NCBI RefSeq assembly: GCF_000262305.1
Contig: NC_017910.1
Location: 558,001 to 622,000, forward strand
Source of the DNA: Shimwellia blattae DSM 4481 = NBRC 105725
GTDB lineage: Bacteria > Pseudomonadota > Gammaproteobacteria > Enterobacterales > Enterobacteriaceae
DNA: 64,000 nucleotides
Direction: 5' to 3'
A program made the position numbers and the translations under genes. Of the stretch, positions 19,250-28,562 are shown piece by piece. Under the pieces are notes generated by a model. It saw nothing but the letters and a program-made list of their open reading frames with translations, was not told the origin of the DNA and did not search any database. The number at the start of each line of letters is the position of its first letter. Within the stretch, counting starts at the first letter, position 1.

Positions 19250-19274
19250 AAACCACCGGGTTACCGGTGGTTTA
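19250..19274. terminator. Bidirectional terminator between trkG and ygiN
   Basis: Perfect inverted repeat AAACCACCGG / CCGGTGGTTT with a GTTA-type loop in the gap between convergent genes; T run short on the plus strand. Confidence 0.6.
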
Positions 19275-19294
19275 TCAACACTATCCGCGTGGGA

Positions 19295-19612
19295 TCAGGC
19301 TTCTTCCAGAATCCGGATATGCAAATCTAACACGTCGTCTTTGGTTGCTTCAGAAAACGCTTTCATGTGCGGCGTTTGCAGGTGTGCCTGCAGATGCGCC
19401 ACGGATTCCCACTTCTCCACCATCATGATGGAGTCCACCGCCGTGGCCTGAAATTCAGCATTGCTGTCGTGGTCAACCAGCGCGGTATAACCATGGCAAC
19501 CGGCTTCTTTCAGCACGGTCGGGGTGTTTTTCTTAATGGCTTCAACAACAGCCTGACGATGGTGCAGCCCGGGACGGGTGCGAATTTCAGCTATCACTGT
19601 CAGCATGATCAA
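19295..19612 (-). CDS. ygiN: Quinol monooxygenase YgiN
   Basis: ABM-fold (antibiotic biosynthesis monooxygenase) dimeric protein that oxidises menadiol to menadione in vitro; thought to form a quinone redox cycle with MdaB. The 105 residues show the typical core LTVIAEIRTRPGLHHRQAVVEAI and MMVEKWESVAHLQAHLQTPHM. It lies 23 bp downstream of mdaB on the same strand, which supports joint function and transcription. Confidence 0.94.
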   Translation of the reverse strand: MIMLTVIAEIRTRPGLHHRQAVVEAIKKNTPTVLKEAGCHGYTALVDHDSNAEFQATAVDSIMMVEKWESVAHLQAHLQTPHMKAFSEATKDDVLDLHIRILEEA

Positions 19613-19635
19613 CTCCTGTTTTATCAGAGCTTCAG

Positions 19636-20217
19636 TTAACCAAAAATCTCACCAAGATGCTTGCGATATTCTGCGGTATAACGCGGGACGTCCGGCATTT
19701 TCATGACGTCATTGGCAATAAAGGTTGGCAGCGGGCTCATAGCCAGGAACTGGTTCGCTTTATGGAACGGCAGATACACGCCATCAACCCCGGCACCGTG
19801 GAAGAACTGTTTTTCGTCTTCAAAGGCTTCCAGCGGGGCGTTCCAGGTCAGGGAAAGCATATATTTGGTGTCGTGCAGCAGGCCACCGGAGCCATATTTT
19901 TTGCTGGCGTCAGAACGGGTACGACCGTCGCTGGCGTACAGTTTACCGTGACCGGCGGTGAAGACATCGTCCATATATTTTTTCACCGTCCAGGGGGCAC
20001 CCATCCACCAGCCCGGCATCTGCCAGATAATCGCATCGGCCCAGAGGAATTTCTCTACTTCCGCGTCGATATTGTAGTCCGCTTCCGCGCGGGTCACCTG
20101 AACGTCGTGGCCCAGATCACGCAGAAAACTCTCGGCAATATCTGTCATGGTATCGTTCAGCTGACCGTTAGAGTGGGCGAACTTTTTCGCGCCATTGATA
20201 ATTAAAATATTGCTCAT
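19636..20217 (-). CDS. mdaB: NADPH:quinone oxidoreductase MdaB
   Basis: Flavodoxin-fold FAD enzyme that reduces quinones by two electrons, limiting radical formation. Length 193 equals E. coli MdaB. The N-terminal strand and loop INGAKKFAHSNGQLNDT holds the flavin phosphate site, and DAIIWQMPGWWMGAPWTVKKYMD is the characteristic active-site segment. First gene of the mdaB-ygiN pair, divergent from parC. Confidence 0.95.
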   Translation of the reverse strand: MSNILIINGAKKFAHSNGQLNDTMTDIAESFLRDLGHDVQVTRAEADYNIDAEVEKFLWADAIIWQMPGWWMGAPWTVKKYMDDVFTAGHGKLYASDGRTRSDASKKYGSGGLLHDTKYMLSLTWNAPLEAFEDEKQFFHGAGVDGVYLPFHKANQFLAMSPLPTFIANDVMKMPDVPRYTAEYRKHLGEIFG

Positions 20218-20462
20218 TTTTCAATCTCTGATTTGTGAAAATAATCACGGATTTTATCTGAGAACCGTTATCAGAAACATGACAATAATGTATAAAAACT
20301 TTTGCTGATACCGCAATAATCGGCCCGGCAACACCGGCTGTTACCCCAGGACAACGATATACGGCGGTTACCCTGTGCTCATGACGCCAGATAAGGTACT
20401 ATCTGCGCCATTAGCCGTAATGTTACCGCTGCGGCACGCCAGTTTGAGGACTATAACCCACA

Positions 20463-22727
20463 ATGAGCGATTTGACTCATGATGGTGCAGAGCGCCAGGC
20501 GCTGCACGAATTCACCGAAAACGCCTACCTGAACTACTCCATGTACGTGATTATGGACCGGGCCCTGCCATTTATTGGCGACGGGCTGAAACCGGTTCAG
20601 CGCCGTATTGTCTACGCCATGTCAGAACTGGGGCTGAATGCCAGCGCCAAGTTTAAAAAATCGGCCCGTACCGTGGGCGACGTGCTGGGGAAATACCACC
20701 CGCACGGCGACAGCGCCTGCTATGAAGCAATGGTGCTGATGGCGCAGCCTTTCTCTTACCGCTACCCGCTGGTTGACGGCCAGGGGAACTGGGGGGCGCC
20801 TGACGATCCGAAATCCTTCGCCGCCATGCGTTATACCGAATCCCGGCTGTCTAAATATGCCAGCGTCCTGCTGAGCGAGCTGGGCCAGGGCACGGTGGAT
20901 TATGTGCCGAACTTTGACGGCACTCTCGACGAGCCGAAAATGCTGCCCGCCCGGCTGCCGAACATTCTGCTTAACGGCACCACCGGGATTGCGGTGGGCA
21001 TGGCAACCGACATTCCGCCCCATAACCTGCGCGAAGTGGCCCAGGCGGCGATAAAACTTATCGACGAGCCGAAAGCCTCACTGGACCAGTTGCTGGATAT
21101 TATCCAGGGGCCCGATTACCCCACCGAGGCGGAGATCATCACCTCCCGGGCGGAGATCCGCAAAATCTACCAGAATGGCCGCGGCTCCGTGCGGATGCGC
21201 GCCGTGTGGAAGAAAGAAGACGGGGCGATGGTCATCAGCGCGCTGCCGCACCAGGTATCCGGTGCCCGGGTTCTGGAGCAGATAGCTACCCAGATGCGCG
21301 CCAAAAAACTGCCCATGGTGGATGACCTGCGTGACGAATCCGATCACGAAAACCCCACCCGGCTGGTGATTGTACCGCGCTCTAACCGGGTCGATATGGA
21401 GCAGGTGATGAACCACCTGTTCGCCACCACTGACCTGGAAAAAAGCTACCGGGTCAACCTGAACATGATTGGTCTGGATGGTCGCCCGGCGGTGAAAAAC
21501 CTGCTGGAGATCCTCAGCGAGTGGCTGGTGTTCCGCCGTGATACGGTGCGCCGCCGCCTGAACTACCGGCTGGAAAAGGTACTCAGACGCCTGCATATCC
21601 TTGAGGGGTTACTGACCGCCTTCCTGAATATTGATGAAGTTATCCATATCATCCGCAGCGAAGACGAACCAAAACCGGTCCTGATGGCGCGCTTCGGGCT
21701 CAGTGAGACCCAGGCAGAAGCTATTCTTGAACTGAAACTGCGCCACCTTGCCAAACTCGAAGAGGTGAAAATTCGCGCAGAGCAGAGCGAGCTGGAAAAA
21801 GAGCGTGACCAGCTGCAGGGCATTCTCGCCTCCGAGCGTAAAATGAACACCCTGCTGAAGAAAGAAATTCAGGCCGATGCGGACGCCTACGGGGACGATC
21901 GCCGCTCGCCGCTCCAGGAGCGCGAAGAGGCGAAAGCCATGAGCGAGCACGATATGTTGCCCTCAGAGCCGGTCACCATTGTGCTGTCCCAGATGGGCTG
22001 GGTGCGCAGCGCCAAAGGCCACGATATTGATGCCCAGGGGCTGAACTACAAAGCCGGGGACAGCTATCTCGCAGAGGCCAAAGGTAAGAGTAACCAGCCG
22101 GTGGTCTTTATTGACTCCACCGGGCGCAGCTACGCGCTGGATCCGATAACCCTGCCTTCTGCCCGGGGCCAGGGCGAGCCGATTACCGGCAAGCTGACCC
22201 TGCCGCCAGGAGCGGTGGTTGAGCAGTTACTGATGGAAAGTGACGACCAGAAACTGCTGATGGCCTCAGACGCGGGCTATGGCTTTGTGTGCACATTTGC
22301 CGATCTGGTTGCCCGTAACCGGGCGGGGAAAACCGTGATCACCTTGCCGGACAACGCGAAAGTGCTGCCGCCGGTACCGATTGTGGATGAGCAGGACCAG
22401 TTGCTGGCTATCACTGCCGCAGGCCGGATGCTGATGTTCCCGGTCGGCGATCTGCCGCAGCTTTCCCGGGGTAAGGGGAATAAGATAATCTCCATCCCGA
22501 CGGCGGATTTCACCAGCGGCGCAGACCGCCTGGCGATGCTGTATGTGCTGCCGCCCCAGAGCTCGCTGACTATCCATGTGGGTAAACGCAAGCTCAAACT
22601 GCGCCCGGAAGAGTTGCAGAAAGTGCGTGGTGAACGCGGCCGCCGCGGCACGCTGATGCGTGGTCTGCAGCGCATTGACCGGGTGGAAATTGATGCACCG
22701 GCACGGCCGGAAACCGGCGAAGAATAA
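20463..22727 (+). CDS. parC: DNA topoisomerase IV subunit A
   Basis: Breakage-reunion subunit of topoisomerase IV, partner of ParE. The winged-helix domain has KYHPHGDSACYEAM and the catalytic Tyr in AAMRYTESR at residue 124. The coiled-coil gate contains DDRRSPLQEREEAKAMSEHDM, and the C-terminal beta-propeller ends in GRRGTLMRGLQRIDRVEID. The quinolone-resistance-determining positions equivalent to E. coli Ser80 and Glu84 are wild type. 754 residues against 752 in E. coli. ParE is 2.9 kb away; the qse, mqs and ygiW genes found between the two in E. coli are absent. Confidence 0.97.
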   Translation: MSDLTHDGAERQALHEFTENAYLNYSMYVIMDRALPFIGDGLKPVQRRIVYAMSELGLNASAKFKKSARTVGDVLGKYHPHGDSACYEAMVLMAQPFSYRYPLVDGQGNWGAPDDPKSFAAMRYTESRLSKYASVLLSELGQGTVDYVPNFDGTLDEPKMLPARLPNILLNGTTGIAVGMATDIPPHNLREVAQAAIKLIDEPKASLDQLLDIIQGPDYPTEAEIITSRAEIRKIYQNGRGSVRMRAVWKKEDGAMVISALPHQVSGARVLEQIATQMRAKKLPMVDDLRDESDHENPTRLVIVPRSNRVDMEQVMNHLFATTDLEKSYRVNLNMIGLDGRPAVKNLLEILSEWLVFRRDTVRRRLNYRLEKVLRRLHILEGLLTAFLNIDEVIHIIRSEDEPKPVLMARFGLSETQAEAILELKLRHLAKLEEVKIRAEQSELEKERDQLQGILASERKMNTLLKKEIQADADAYGDDRRSPLQEREEAKAMSEHDMLPSEPVTIVLSQMGWVRSAKGHDIDAQGLNYKAGDSYLAEAKGKSNQPVVFIDSTGRSYALDPITLPSARGQGEPITGKLTLPPGAVVEQLLMESDDQKLLMASDAGYGFVCTFADLVARNRAGKTVITLPDNAKVLPPVPIVDEQDQLLAITAAGRMLMFPVGDLPQLSRGKGNKIISIPTADFTSGADRLAMLYVLPPQSSLTIHVGKRKLKLRPEELQKVRGERGRRGTLMRGLQRIDRVEIDAPARPETGEE

Positions 22728-22913
22728 CCGCTGCACCCGGGGCCGGACAACCCGCCCCGGCCCCGCTATTTCAAGGTAATGTGATAGGTAAACATCGATT
22801 TTCGCCGTATTCTGCTGACGTTCGAACCGGGCCTTCTGGCGTATTGATGCTTTCCGGTGTTTTTTGTAATGGAATCGGTATACTGACACCGGCGTTATGC
22901 TTCTGAGGTCGTT

Positions 22914-23672
22914 ATGCTAGCTATTGTTCGTTTTATTATTGTTGTTATTTACTGCATTCTGGTGTGTATTCTGGGATCCATCTGGTGTCTGTTCAGCCCG
23001 CGTAACCCGCGCCATGTAGCGACCTTCGGCCACCTGTTCGGGCGGATGCATCCGTTATTCGGGCTGCGTGTTGAAACCCGCTATCCGGCAGGTGCAGACA
23101 AGTTCGGTAATGCGATTTACATTGGCAACCATCAAAATAACTACGATATGATCACCGCCTCGAATATCGTATTGCCCCCTACCGTTACCGTGGGTAAAAA
23201 GAGCCTGGTGTGGATCCCGTTTTTTGGCCAGCTCTACTGGCTGACCGGTAACCTGCTGATTGATCGCGATAACCGCGCCAAAGCACACAGCACCATCGCC
23301 CAGGTGGTGAAACAGTTTAAACGCCGCAAGATTTCAATCTGGATGTTCCCTGAGGGCACCCGCAGCCGGGGCCGTGGGTTACTGCCGTTTAAAACCGGGG
23401 CCTTTCACGCCGCCATCGCCGCCGGGGTGCCGATTATTCCGGTGTGCGTCTCCAATACCAATGACAAGATCAAACTTAACCGCTGGAACAACGGCCTGGT
23501 GATTGTTGAGATGCTGGCGCCGATTGATACCTCCGGCTACGGGAAAGATCAGGTGCGTGAGCTGTCTGCCCATTGCCGCCGGGTCATGGAAGAGAAAATC
23601 AGCCAGCTGAATGCGGAAGTGGCTGAGCGCGAAGCCTCCGCCAAAGCGGCCAGTAAAAAAGAAGCCAGCTAA
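22914..23672 (+). CDS. plsC: 1-acyl-sn-glycerol-3-phosphate acyltransferase
   Basis: Inner-membrane enzyme that acylates lysophosphatidic acid to phosphatidic acid. A hydrophobic N-terminal anchor spans about residues 3-23. The acyltransferase motifs follow: NHQNNYDM near 75 (HX4D) and FPEGTRSRGRG near 145. The C-terminal tail EREASAKAASKKEAS is hydrophilic. 252 residues against 245 in E. coli. ftsP follows 98 bp downstream on the same strand, the conserved plsC-ftsP order. Confidence 0.96.
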   Translation: MLAIVRFIIVVIYCILVCILGSIWCLFSPRNPRHVATFGHLFGRMHPLFGLRVETRYPAGADKFGNAIYIGNHQNNYDMITASNIVLPPTVTVGKKSLVWIPFFGQLYWLTGNLLIDRDNRAKAHSTIAQVVKQFKRRKISIWMFPEGTRSRGRGLLPFKTGAFHAAIAAGVPIIPVCVSNTNDKIKLNRWNNGLVIVEMLAPIDTSGYGKDQVRELSAHCRRVMEEKISQLNAEVAEREASAKAASKKEAS

Positions 23673-23770
23673 ACCACGGAGTGGTGCGCTGATCAGAAAT
23701 CACCATTTCAGTTATTTTATCCTGCGGCCCGGTATCCGCCGCGGTTCAGAGAGTTTTACACGGAGCTATT

Positions 23771-25186
23771 ATGTCACTCAGTCGGCGGCAGTTTATTCAG
23801 GCATCAGGTGTTGCGCTTTGCGCAGGCGCGGTGCCGCTGAGGGCAAACGCAGCCAGCCAGCAGCCACCATTACCGGTTCCCCCGCTGCTGGAGTCCCGCC
23901 GTGGTCAGCCACTGTTTCTGACGATGCAGCGGGCGCACTGGGCGTTTACCACCGGTCTTGGCAAGGCACAGGTCTGGGGATTTAATGGCCGCTATATGGG
24001 GCCCACCATCCGCGTGTGGAGCGGGGATGATGTCAAAATGATCTACAGCAACCGCCTGACGGAAAACGTCGCCATGACGGTAAGCGGCCTGCAGGTGCCC
24101 GGCCCGCTGATGGGCGGCGCGCCGCGTATGATGACCCCTAACGCTGACTGGGCACCGGTCCTGCCGATTCGCCAGCAGGCGGCCACGCTCTGGTATCACG
24201 CAAACACACCTAACCGCACCGCGCAGCAGGTTTATCGCGGGCTGTGCGGCATGTGGCTGGTGGAAGACAGCATCAGCAAAGGGCTGCCGGTGCCCAACCA
24301 CTACGGGGTGGATGACTTCCCGGTCATTATTCAGGACAAGCGGCTGGATAACTTCGGCACGCCGGAATACAAAGAGCCGGGCAGCGGGGGCTTTGTGGGG
24401 GATACCCTGCTGGCAAACGGGGTACAGAGCCCGTTTGTGGAAGTCTCCCGTGGCTGGGTGCGCCTGCGCCTGCTTAATGCCTCTAACTCACGCCGTTACC
24501 TGCTGAAAATGAGCGATGCCCGCCCGCTGCACGTGATTGCCGGGGATCAGGGCTTTTTGCCGGCCCCGGTGTCCGTTCAGCAGCTTTCGCTGGCCCCCGG
24601 GGAGCGCCGGGAGATCCTCGTGGATATGACAGACGGCAACGAAGTGTCCATTACCTGCGGTGAAGCCGCCGGGATCATGGACCGTATTCGCGGCTTCTTT
24701 GAGCCGTCGAGCATTCTGGTTTCCACCCTGGTGCTGACCCTGCGCCCGACCGGCCTGTTGCCGCTGGTCACCGATCCGCTACCCACCCGGTTGCTGTCTG
24801 ATGAGATAATCGGCGGTGCGGCCTCTGCCAGCCGCGATATCAACCTGTCTGACGATCCGGGCATTAACGGCCAGCTGTGGGATATGAAGCGCATTGATAT
24901 CCGCACCCGTCAGGGCACCTGGGAGCGCTGGAACATCCGCTCAGATGCGCCGCAGTCATTCCATATTGAAGGGGTGTCGTTCCTGATCCGCAATGTGAAC
25001 GGTGCCGCTCCTCTGCCGGAAGACCGGGGCTGGAAAGATACCGTCTGGGTTGACGGTCAGGTGGAGCTGCTGGTCTATTTTGGTCAGCCCTCCTGGGAGC
25101 ACTTCCCGTTCCTGTACACCAGCCAGACTCTTGAAATGGCGGACCGGGGCTCTATTGGCCAGTTGCTGGTCTCCCCGGCGCCCTGA
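23771..25186 (+). CDS. ftsP: Cell division protein FtsP (SufI)
   Basis: Periplasmic protein of multicopper oxidase fold that stabilises the divisome under stress; the copper ligands of true oxidases are missing in this family. A Tat signal is visible at the N-terminus: SRRQFIQASGVALCAGAVPL, with cleavage probably after RANA near residue 27. Three cupredoxin domains follow. At 471 residues it equals E. coli FtsP (470). The next gene is hemW, convergent; in E. coli these two are separated by roughly 60 kb. Confidence 0.95.
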   Translation: MSLSRRQFIQASGVALCAGAVPLRANAASQQPPLPVPPLLESRRGQPLFLTMQRAHWAFTTGLGKAQVWGFNGRYMGPTIRVWSGDDVKMIYSNRLTENVAMTVSGLQVPGPLMGGAPRMMTPNADWAPVLPIRQQAATLWYHANTPNRTAQQVYRGLCGMWLVEDSISKGLPVPNHYGVDDFPVIIQDKRLDNFGTPEYKEPGSGGFVGDTLLANGVQSPFVEVSRGWVRLRLLNASNSRRYLLKMSDARPLHVIAGDQGFLPAPVSVQQLSLAPGERREILVDMTDGNEVSITCGEAAGIMDRIRGFFEPSSILVSTLVLTLRPTGLLPLVTDPLPTRLLSDEIIGGAASASRDINLSDDPGINGQLWDMKRIDIRTRQGTWERWNIRSDAPQSFHIEGVSFLIRNVNGAAPLPEDRGWKDTVWVDGQVELLVYFGQPSWEHFPFLYTSQTLEMADRGSIGQLLVSPAP

Positions 25187-25196
25187 GCGTAACACG

Positions 25197-25222
25197 GCGG
25201 GTATCGCCCGATACCCGCATTT
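25197..25222. terminator. Terminator between ftsP and hemW
   Basis: GCGGGTATC / GATACCCGC hairpin with a GCCC loop followed by ATTTT, in the 45-bp gap between convergent genes; it lies at the synteny break. Confidence 0.6.
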
Positions 25223-25231
25223 TCCCGCCTC

Positions 25232-26371
25232 TCACTCCTCTGCCAGAAACAGCTCCAGCAGCGAATTCAGAAACAGTTTGCCGTGGCCGGTTATCTGCCA
25301 GTGGCTGTCGGTTTCGGTGATATAGCCGGCGTTGATTGCGGCGTCTATCCGGGGGCGGATGCTGTGCTCCTCCAGGCCGGTAAAGCGCGTGAAATCAGCG
25401 CGCGGTGCGGGCTCCAGCAGGCGCATACGGTTCATAAAGAACTCGAACGGTTTATCTTCCTGCGCCACATCCCGCTGGCTGTCAAGGTAGCGGCCTGCCA
25501 GATACCCCCGTGGATGGCGGGTTTTTGCGGTACGCAGGATCCTGGCGTCCGGGAAGGTGATTTTCCCGTGGGCGCCGCAGCCAATCCCCAGATAATCCCC
25601 GAAGCGCCAGTAGTTAAGGTTGTGTTGGCACTGGTAGCCGGGCAGGGCATAAGCGGAGGTTTCATATTGCTGATAACCCGCCGCGCTCAGGAGCTGATGC
25701 CCCTGCTCAAAAATATCCCACAGGGCGTCGTCGTCCGGCAGCACCGGGGGCCGGGAGCCAAACAGGGTATTGGGCTCAATGGTCAGCTGATACCAGGAGA
25801 GGTGCGGCGGGCGCAGCGCAATGGCCTGGCGTAAGTCGTCCAGGGCTTCGCTGAGGGTCTGGTCCGGCAGGCCGTGCATCAGGTCCAGGTTAAAGCTGCG
25901 CAGCCCCAGGCCCTCGGCCATGGCCGCTGCGCGTCTGGCTTCTTCCGGCCCGTGGATCCGCCCAAGGCGGGTGAGCTTCCCGGCGCTGAAGCTCTGCACG
26001 CCGATGGAGATCCGGTTAACCCCGGCCTGCTGGTAGCGGGCGAAACGGTCTGCTTCCACCGTGCCCGGGTTGGCCTCCATGGTGATCTCTGCATCTGCCG
26101 CCAGCGGCAGGCGGGCGCGCACTCCGTCCAGCAGTGTCTGCATGGCGTCACCGCTCAGCAGGCTGGGGGTGCCACCGCCAATAAAAATGGTCTGCACAGT
26201 GCGCCCCTGCGCCAGGGGGGCGTCCTGGTCCAGATCCCGCAACAGATGGCGCACGTAATCGTCGTGGGGCACCTCGCCTTTCAGGGCGTGGGAGTTAAAG
26301 TCACAGTAGGGGCACTTCTGCACACACCAGGGGATGTGAATATACAGGCTCAGGGGTGGCCGCTCAGCCAT
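25232..26371 (-). CDS. hemW: Radical SAM heme chaperone HemW
   Basis: Binds heme and is thought to insert it into respiratory enzymes; formerly annotated as a coproporphyrinogen oxidase homologue. The radical-SAM cluster motif CxxxCxxC is seen in PWCVQKCPYCDFNSH near residues 15-28, and the product has 379 residues against 378 in E. coli. It lacks the extra N-terminal part of true HemN. Its start overlaps the end of rdgB by 8 bp, so it is the last gene of yggS-yggT-yggU-rdgB-hemW. Confidence 0.96.
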   Translation of the reverse strand: MAERPPLSLYIHIPWCVQKCPYCDFNSHALKGEVPHDDYVRHLLRDLDQDAPLAQGRTVQTIFIGGGTPSLLSGDAMQTLLDGVRARLPLAADAEITMEANPGTVEADRFARYQQAGVNRISIGVQSFSAGKLTRLGRIHGPEEARRAAAMAEGLGLRSFNLDLMHGLPDQTLSEALDDLRQAIALRPPHLSWYQLTIEPNTLFGSRPPVLPDDDALWDIFEQGHQLLSAAGYQQYETSAYALPGYQCQHNLNYWRFGDYLGIGCGAHGKITFPDARILRTAKTRHPRGYLAGRYLDSQRDVAQEDKPFEFFMNRMRLLEPAPRADFTRFTGLEEHSIRPRIDAAINAGYITETDSHWQITGHGKLFLNSLLELFLAEE

Positions 26372-26957
26372 GGCGCATGGCTTCCAGCAGCAGCTTCAGC
26401 GCCTGCCCGCGATGGGAGATAGCGCGCTTTTCGTCCCGGGTCAGCTGTGCGGCGGTTTTCCCCTCAGACGGCACAAAGAACACCGGATCGTAACCAAAGC
26501 CACCGTCCCCGGCCGGGGCGCGGGCAATGCGGCCTTCCCAGCTGCCGTGGCACACCAGCGGGGTGGGGTCGTCGGCGTGGCGTAAATAGACCAGCACGCA
26601 GTGGAAACGGGCCGTGCGCTGGTCATCGGGCACTGCTTTCATGGTGTCGAGCAGTTTTTCGAGGTTCTGCCGGTCGCTGGCCTCTTCCCCGGCGTAACGG
26701 GCAGAGTAGATCCCCGGCGCGCCGCCGAGGGCATCCACCGCCAGGCCGGAGTCATCGGCAATGGCGGGCAGGCCCGTGGCCCGGGCTGCATGGCGGGCTT
26801 TGAGAATCGCGTTTTCAATAAAGGTAAGGCCGGTTTCCTCGGCAGACTCAACGCCCAGAGTGGTCTGGGCGACAATGTCGAGGCCGAAATTATTCAGAAG
26901 ATCAGCCAGTTCACGCACTTTACCGGCATTCCCGGTGGCGAGGACAACTTTTTGCAT
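26364..26957 (-). CDS. rdgB: dITP/XTP pyrophosphatase
   Basis: House-cleaning enzyme that hydrolyses non-canonical purine triphosphates such as dITP, XTP and dHAPTP, keeping them out of DNA. The 197-residue Ham1-family protein opens with VVLATGNAGKVREL (substrate loop) and has DDSGLAVDALGGAPGIYSARYAG and FGYDPVFF. Length equals E. coli RdgB. It sits 16 bp after yggU and overlaps hemW. Confidence 0.97.
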   Translation of the reverse strand: MQKVVLATGNAGKVRELADLLNNFGLDIVAQTTLGVESAEETGLTFIENAILKARHAARATGLPAIADDSGLAVDALGGAPGIYSARYAGEEASDRQNLEKLLDTMKAVPDDQRTARFHCVLVYLRHADDPTPLVCHGSWEGRIARAPAGDGGFGYDPVFFVPSEGKTAAQLTRDEKRAISHRGQALKLLLEAMRHG

Positions 26958-26973
26958 CAGAGAGATCCTGTGG

Positions 26974-27273
26974 TTACAACGTGGTTGGCAGCAATTCGGC
27001 CACGGCGGCGGGGATCTGCCGTGGCTGGCTTATCAGCACCTGCTTGTGGCGGCCCAGCTCACCTTTTTCAATGGTGACCTGGCTTTTGGCCACCCGGAAT
27101 TGCCTGGCAAGATATTTGGTCAGATGGGCATTGGCCTGCCCGTCTACCGGGGGGGCCGTAATGGCGACTTTTAACTCATCGCCATAGAGCCCGACAATCG
27201 CGTCGCGGCTGGCTTTAGGCTGAATATACAGCCTTAACACCAGCCCGTTTTCTGTCTGGCTTACGGCACTCAC
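26974..27273 (-). CDS. yggU: DUF167 family protein YggU
   Basis: Small conserved protein of unknown function. The 99 residues carry the family signature IQPKASRDAIVGLYGDELK followed by APPVDGQANAHL and KSQVTIEKGELGRHK. Its start codon overlaps the end of yggT by 4 bp, indicating coupled translation. Confidence 0.94.
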   Translation of the reverse strand: MSAVSQTENGLVLRLYIQPKASRDAIVGLYGDELKVAITAPPVDGQANAHLTKYLARQFRVAKSQVTIEKGELGRHKQVLISQPRQIPAAVAELLPTTL

Positions 27274-27824
27274 AGTAAATACCAGAGCCCCGGAAACAGA
27301 TCCATGCCCAGATAATTCAGGAGATACAGCACCAGAATGACACCCATCGCGGAGAAGTCTATCCCGCCCATGGCCGGAATAATGCGGCGGATGGGGGCCA
27401 TCATCGGCTCGGTCATCTGCATCAGCACATATTCAATCGGGCTGCGTCCCTGGCTTATCCAGCTCATCAGAGAGCGAATAATAATCACCCAGAATACCAG
27501 GCTCCCGGCGGACTTCAGCAGCGACAGCAGCCCCACCAGCAGGTTCATGGGATCCAGGCTCAGCACCCCGGCCTGAATCAGCAACAGCACCGGATACTTA
27601 ATGGTGGTCAGAATAAACGCCAGCAGCAAAGAGGCGCTGTCAATCGGCCCGATGGCGGGAATAACCCGGCGCAGGGGGCCGATAATCGGCTGGGTAATTT
27701 TGACAATAAACTGTGAAAACGGATTGTAAAAGTCACAACGGGACCACTGCATCCAGATACGCAGTAGCAGGACCATTACATACAGTTCAATGAGAGTTTT
27801 GACCAGAAAAGTCAACGTCAGCAT
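27270..27824 (-). CDS. yggT: YGGT-family membrane protein
   Basis: Inner-membrane protein of 184 residues made of two tandem YGGT repeats, each with two hydrophobic helices and a P(I/M)xxxRRxIP motif (GPLRRVIPAIGPID near 52 and APIRRIIPAMGGID near 144). The repeat is also found in a chloroplast membrane-organising protein; the enteric role is not settled. Lies 17 bp downstream of yggS. Confidence 0.94.
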   Translation of the reverse strand: MLTLTFLVKTLIELYVMVLLLRIWMQWSRCDFYNPFSQFIVKITQPIIGPLRRVIPAIGPIDSASLLLAFILTTIKYPVLLLIQAGVLSLDPMNLLVGLLSLLKSAGSLVFWVIIIRSLMSWISQGRSPIEYVLMQMTEPMMAPIRRIIPAMGGIDFSAMGVILVLYLLNYLGMDLFPGLWYLL

Positions 27825-27841
27825 GGCGTTCCTCTGTGTTA

Positions 27842-28546
27842 TTAGCGCGCTGCGTAATTGCGCGCGCCGAAAATTGCCGTTCCAATGCGCACCATGGTGC
27901 TGCCTGCCGCGATGGCGGCGTCCATATCATCGGTCATACCCAGTGAGAGTGTATCGGCACTGGGGTAGCGTGCCTGAAGCTGCTGTAATGCCCCGGCCAT
28001 CTGGCGGGCGACGGCAAGCTGGCGCTGGTAGTCGCTCTCCGGGGCCGGGATAGCCATCAGACCGCGCAGCACCAGGCCCGGTAACGGGGCGACCTGGGCG
28101 GCCAGTGCATCCAGCTCACTTAACCCAATGCCGGATTTGCTGGTCTCATCGCTGATGTTTATCTGAATCAGGACATTAAGCGGGGCCATTTCTGCCGGGC
28201 GCTGTTCACTCAGCCGGGTGGCGATTTTCAGCCGGTCTACCGTATGGCACCAGTCGAAGTGCTCCGCGACCAGGCGGCTTTTGTTGGACTGCAGCGGCCC
28301 GATAAAGTGCCACACCAGATCCCGCTGGCTCGCTTCCTGAAAATAGCGGATTTTATCCACCCCTTCCTGAACATAGTTTTCGCCAAAGGCGCGCTGGCCC
28401 GCAAGGATTGCCTGTTCGATATCGCTCGCAGGTTTGGTTTTACTGACTGCAAGCAGGGTCACTTCTTTCGGGTCTCTGCCGCAACGCTGTGCAGCGGCAG
28501 AGATCCGTTGATGAACCTGCGCTAAATTGTCGGCAATGTGATTCAT
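27842..28546 (-). CDS. yggS: PLP homeostasis protein (PLPBP/YggS)
   Basis: Binds pyridoxal 5'-phosphate and controls its free pool; loss disturbs B6 and amino-acid balance. The 234-residue TIM-barrel protein has its PLP lysine in LLAVSKTKPA near residue 36 and the phosphate-binding end LSLGMTDDMDAAI near 204. First gene of the five-gene yggS-hemW run. Its start codon lies opposite the yggR 5' region, so the divergent promoters must overlap coding sequence. Confidence 0.95.
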   Translation of the reverse strand: MNHIADNLAQVHQRISAAAQRCGRDPKEVTLLAVSKTKPASDIEQAILAGQRAFGENYVQEGVDKIRYFQEASQRDLVWHFIGPLQSNKSRLVAEHFDWCHTVDRLKIATRLSEQRPAEMAPLNVLIQINISDETSKSGIGLSELDALAAQVAPLPGLVLRGLMAIPAPESDYQRQLAVARQMAGALQQLQARYPSADTLSLGMTDDMDAAIAAGSTMVRIGTAIFGARNYAAR

Positions 28547-28562
28547 GGTAGAGATGCCTGAA

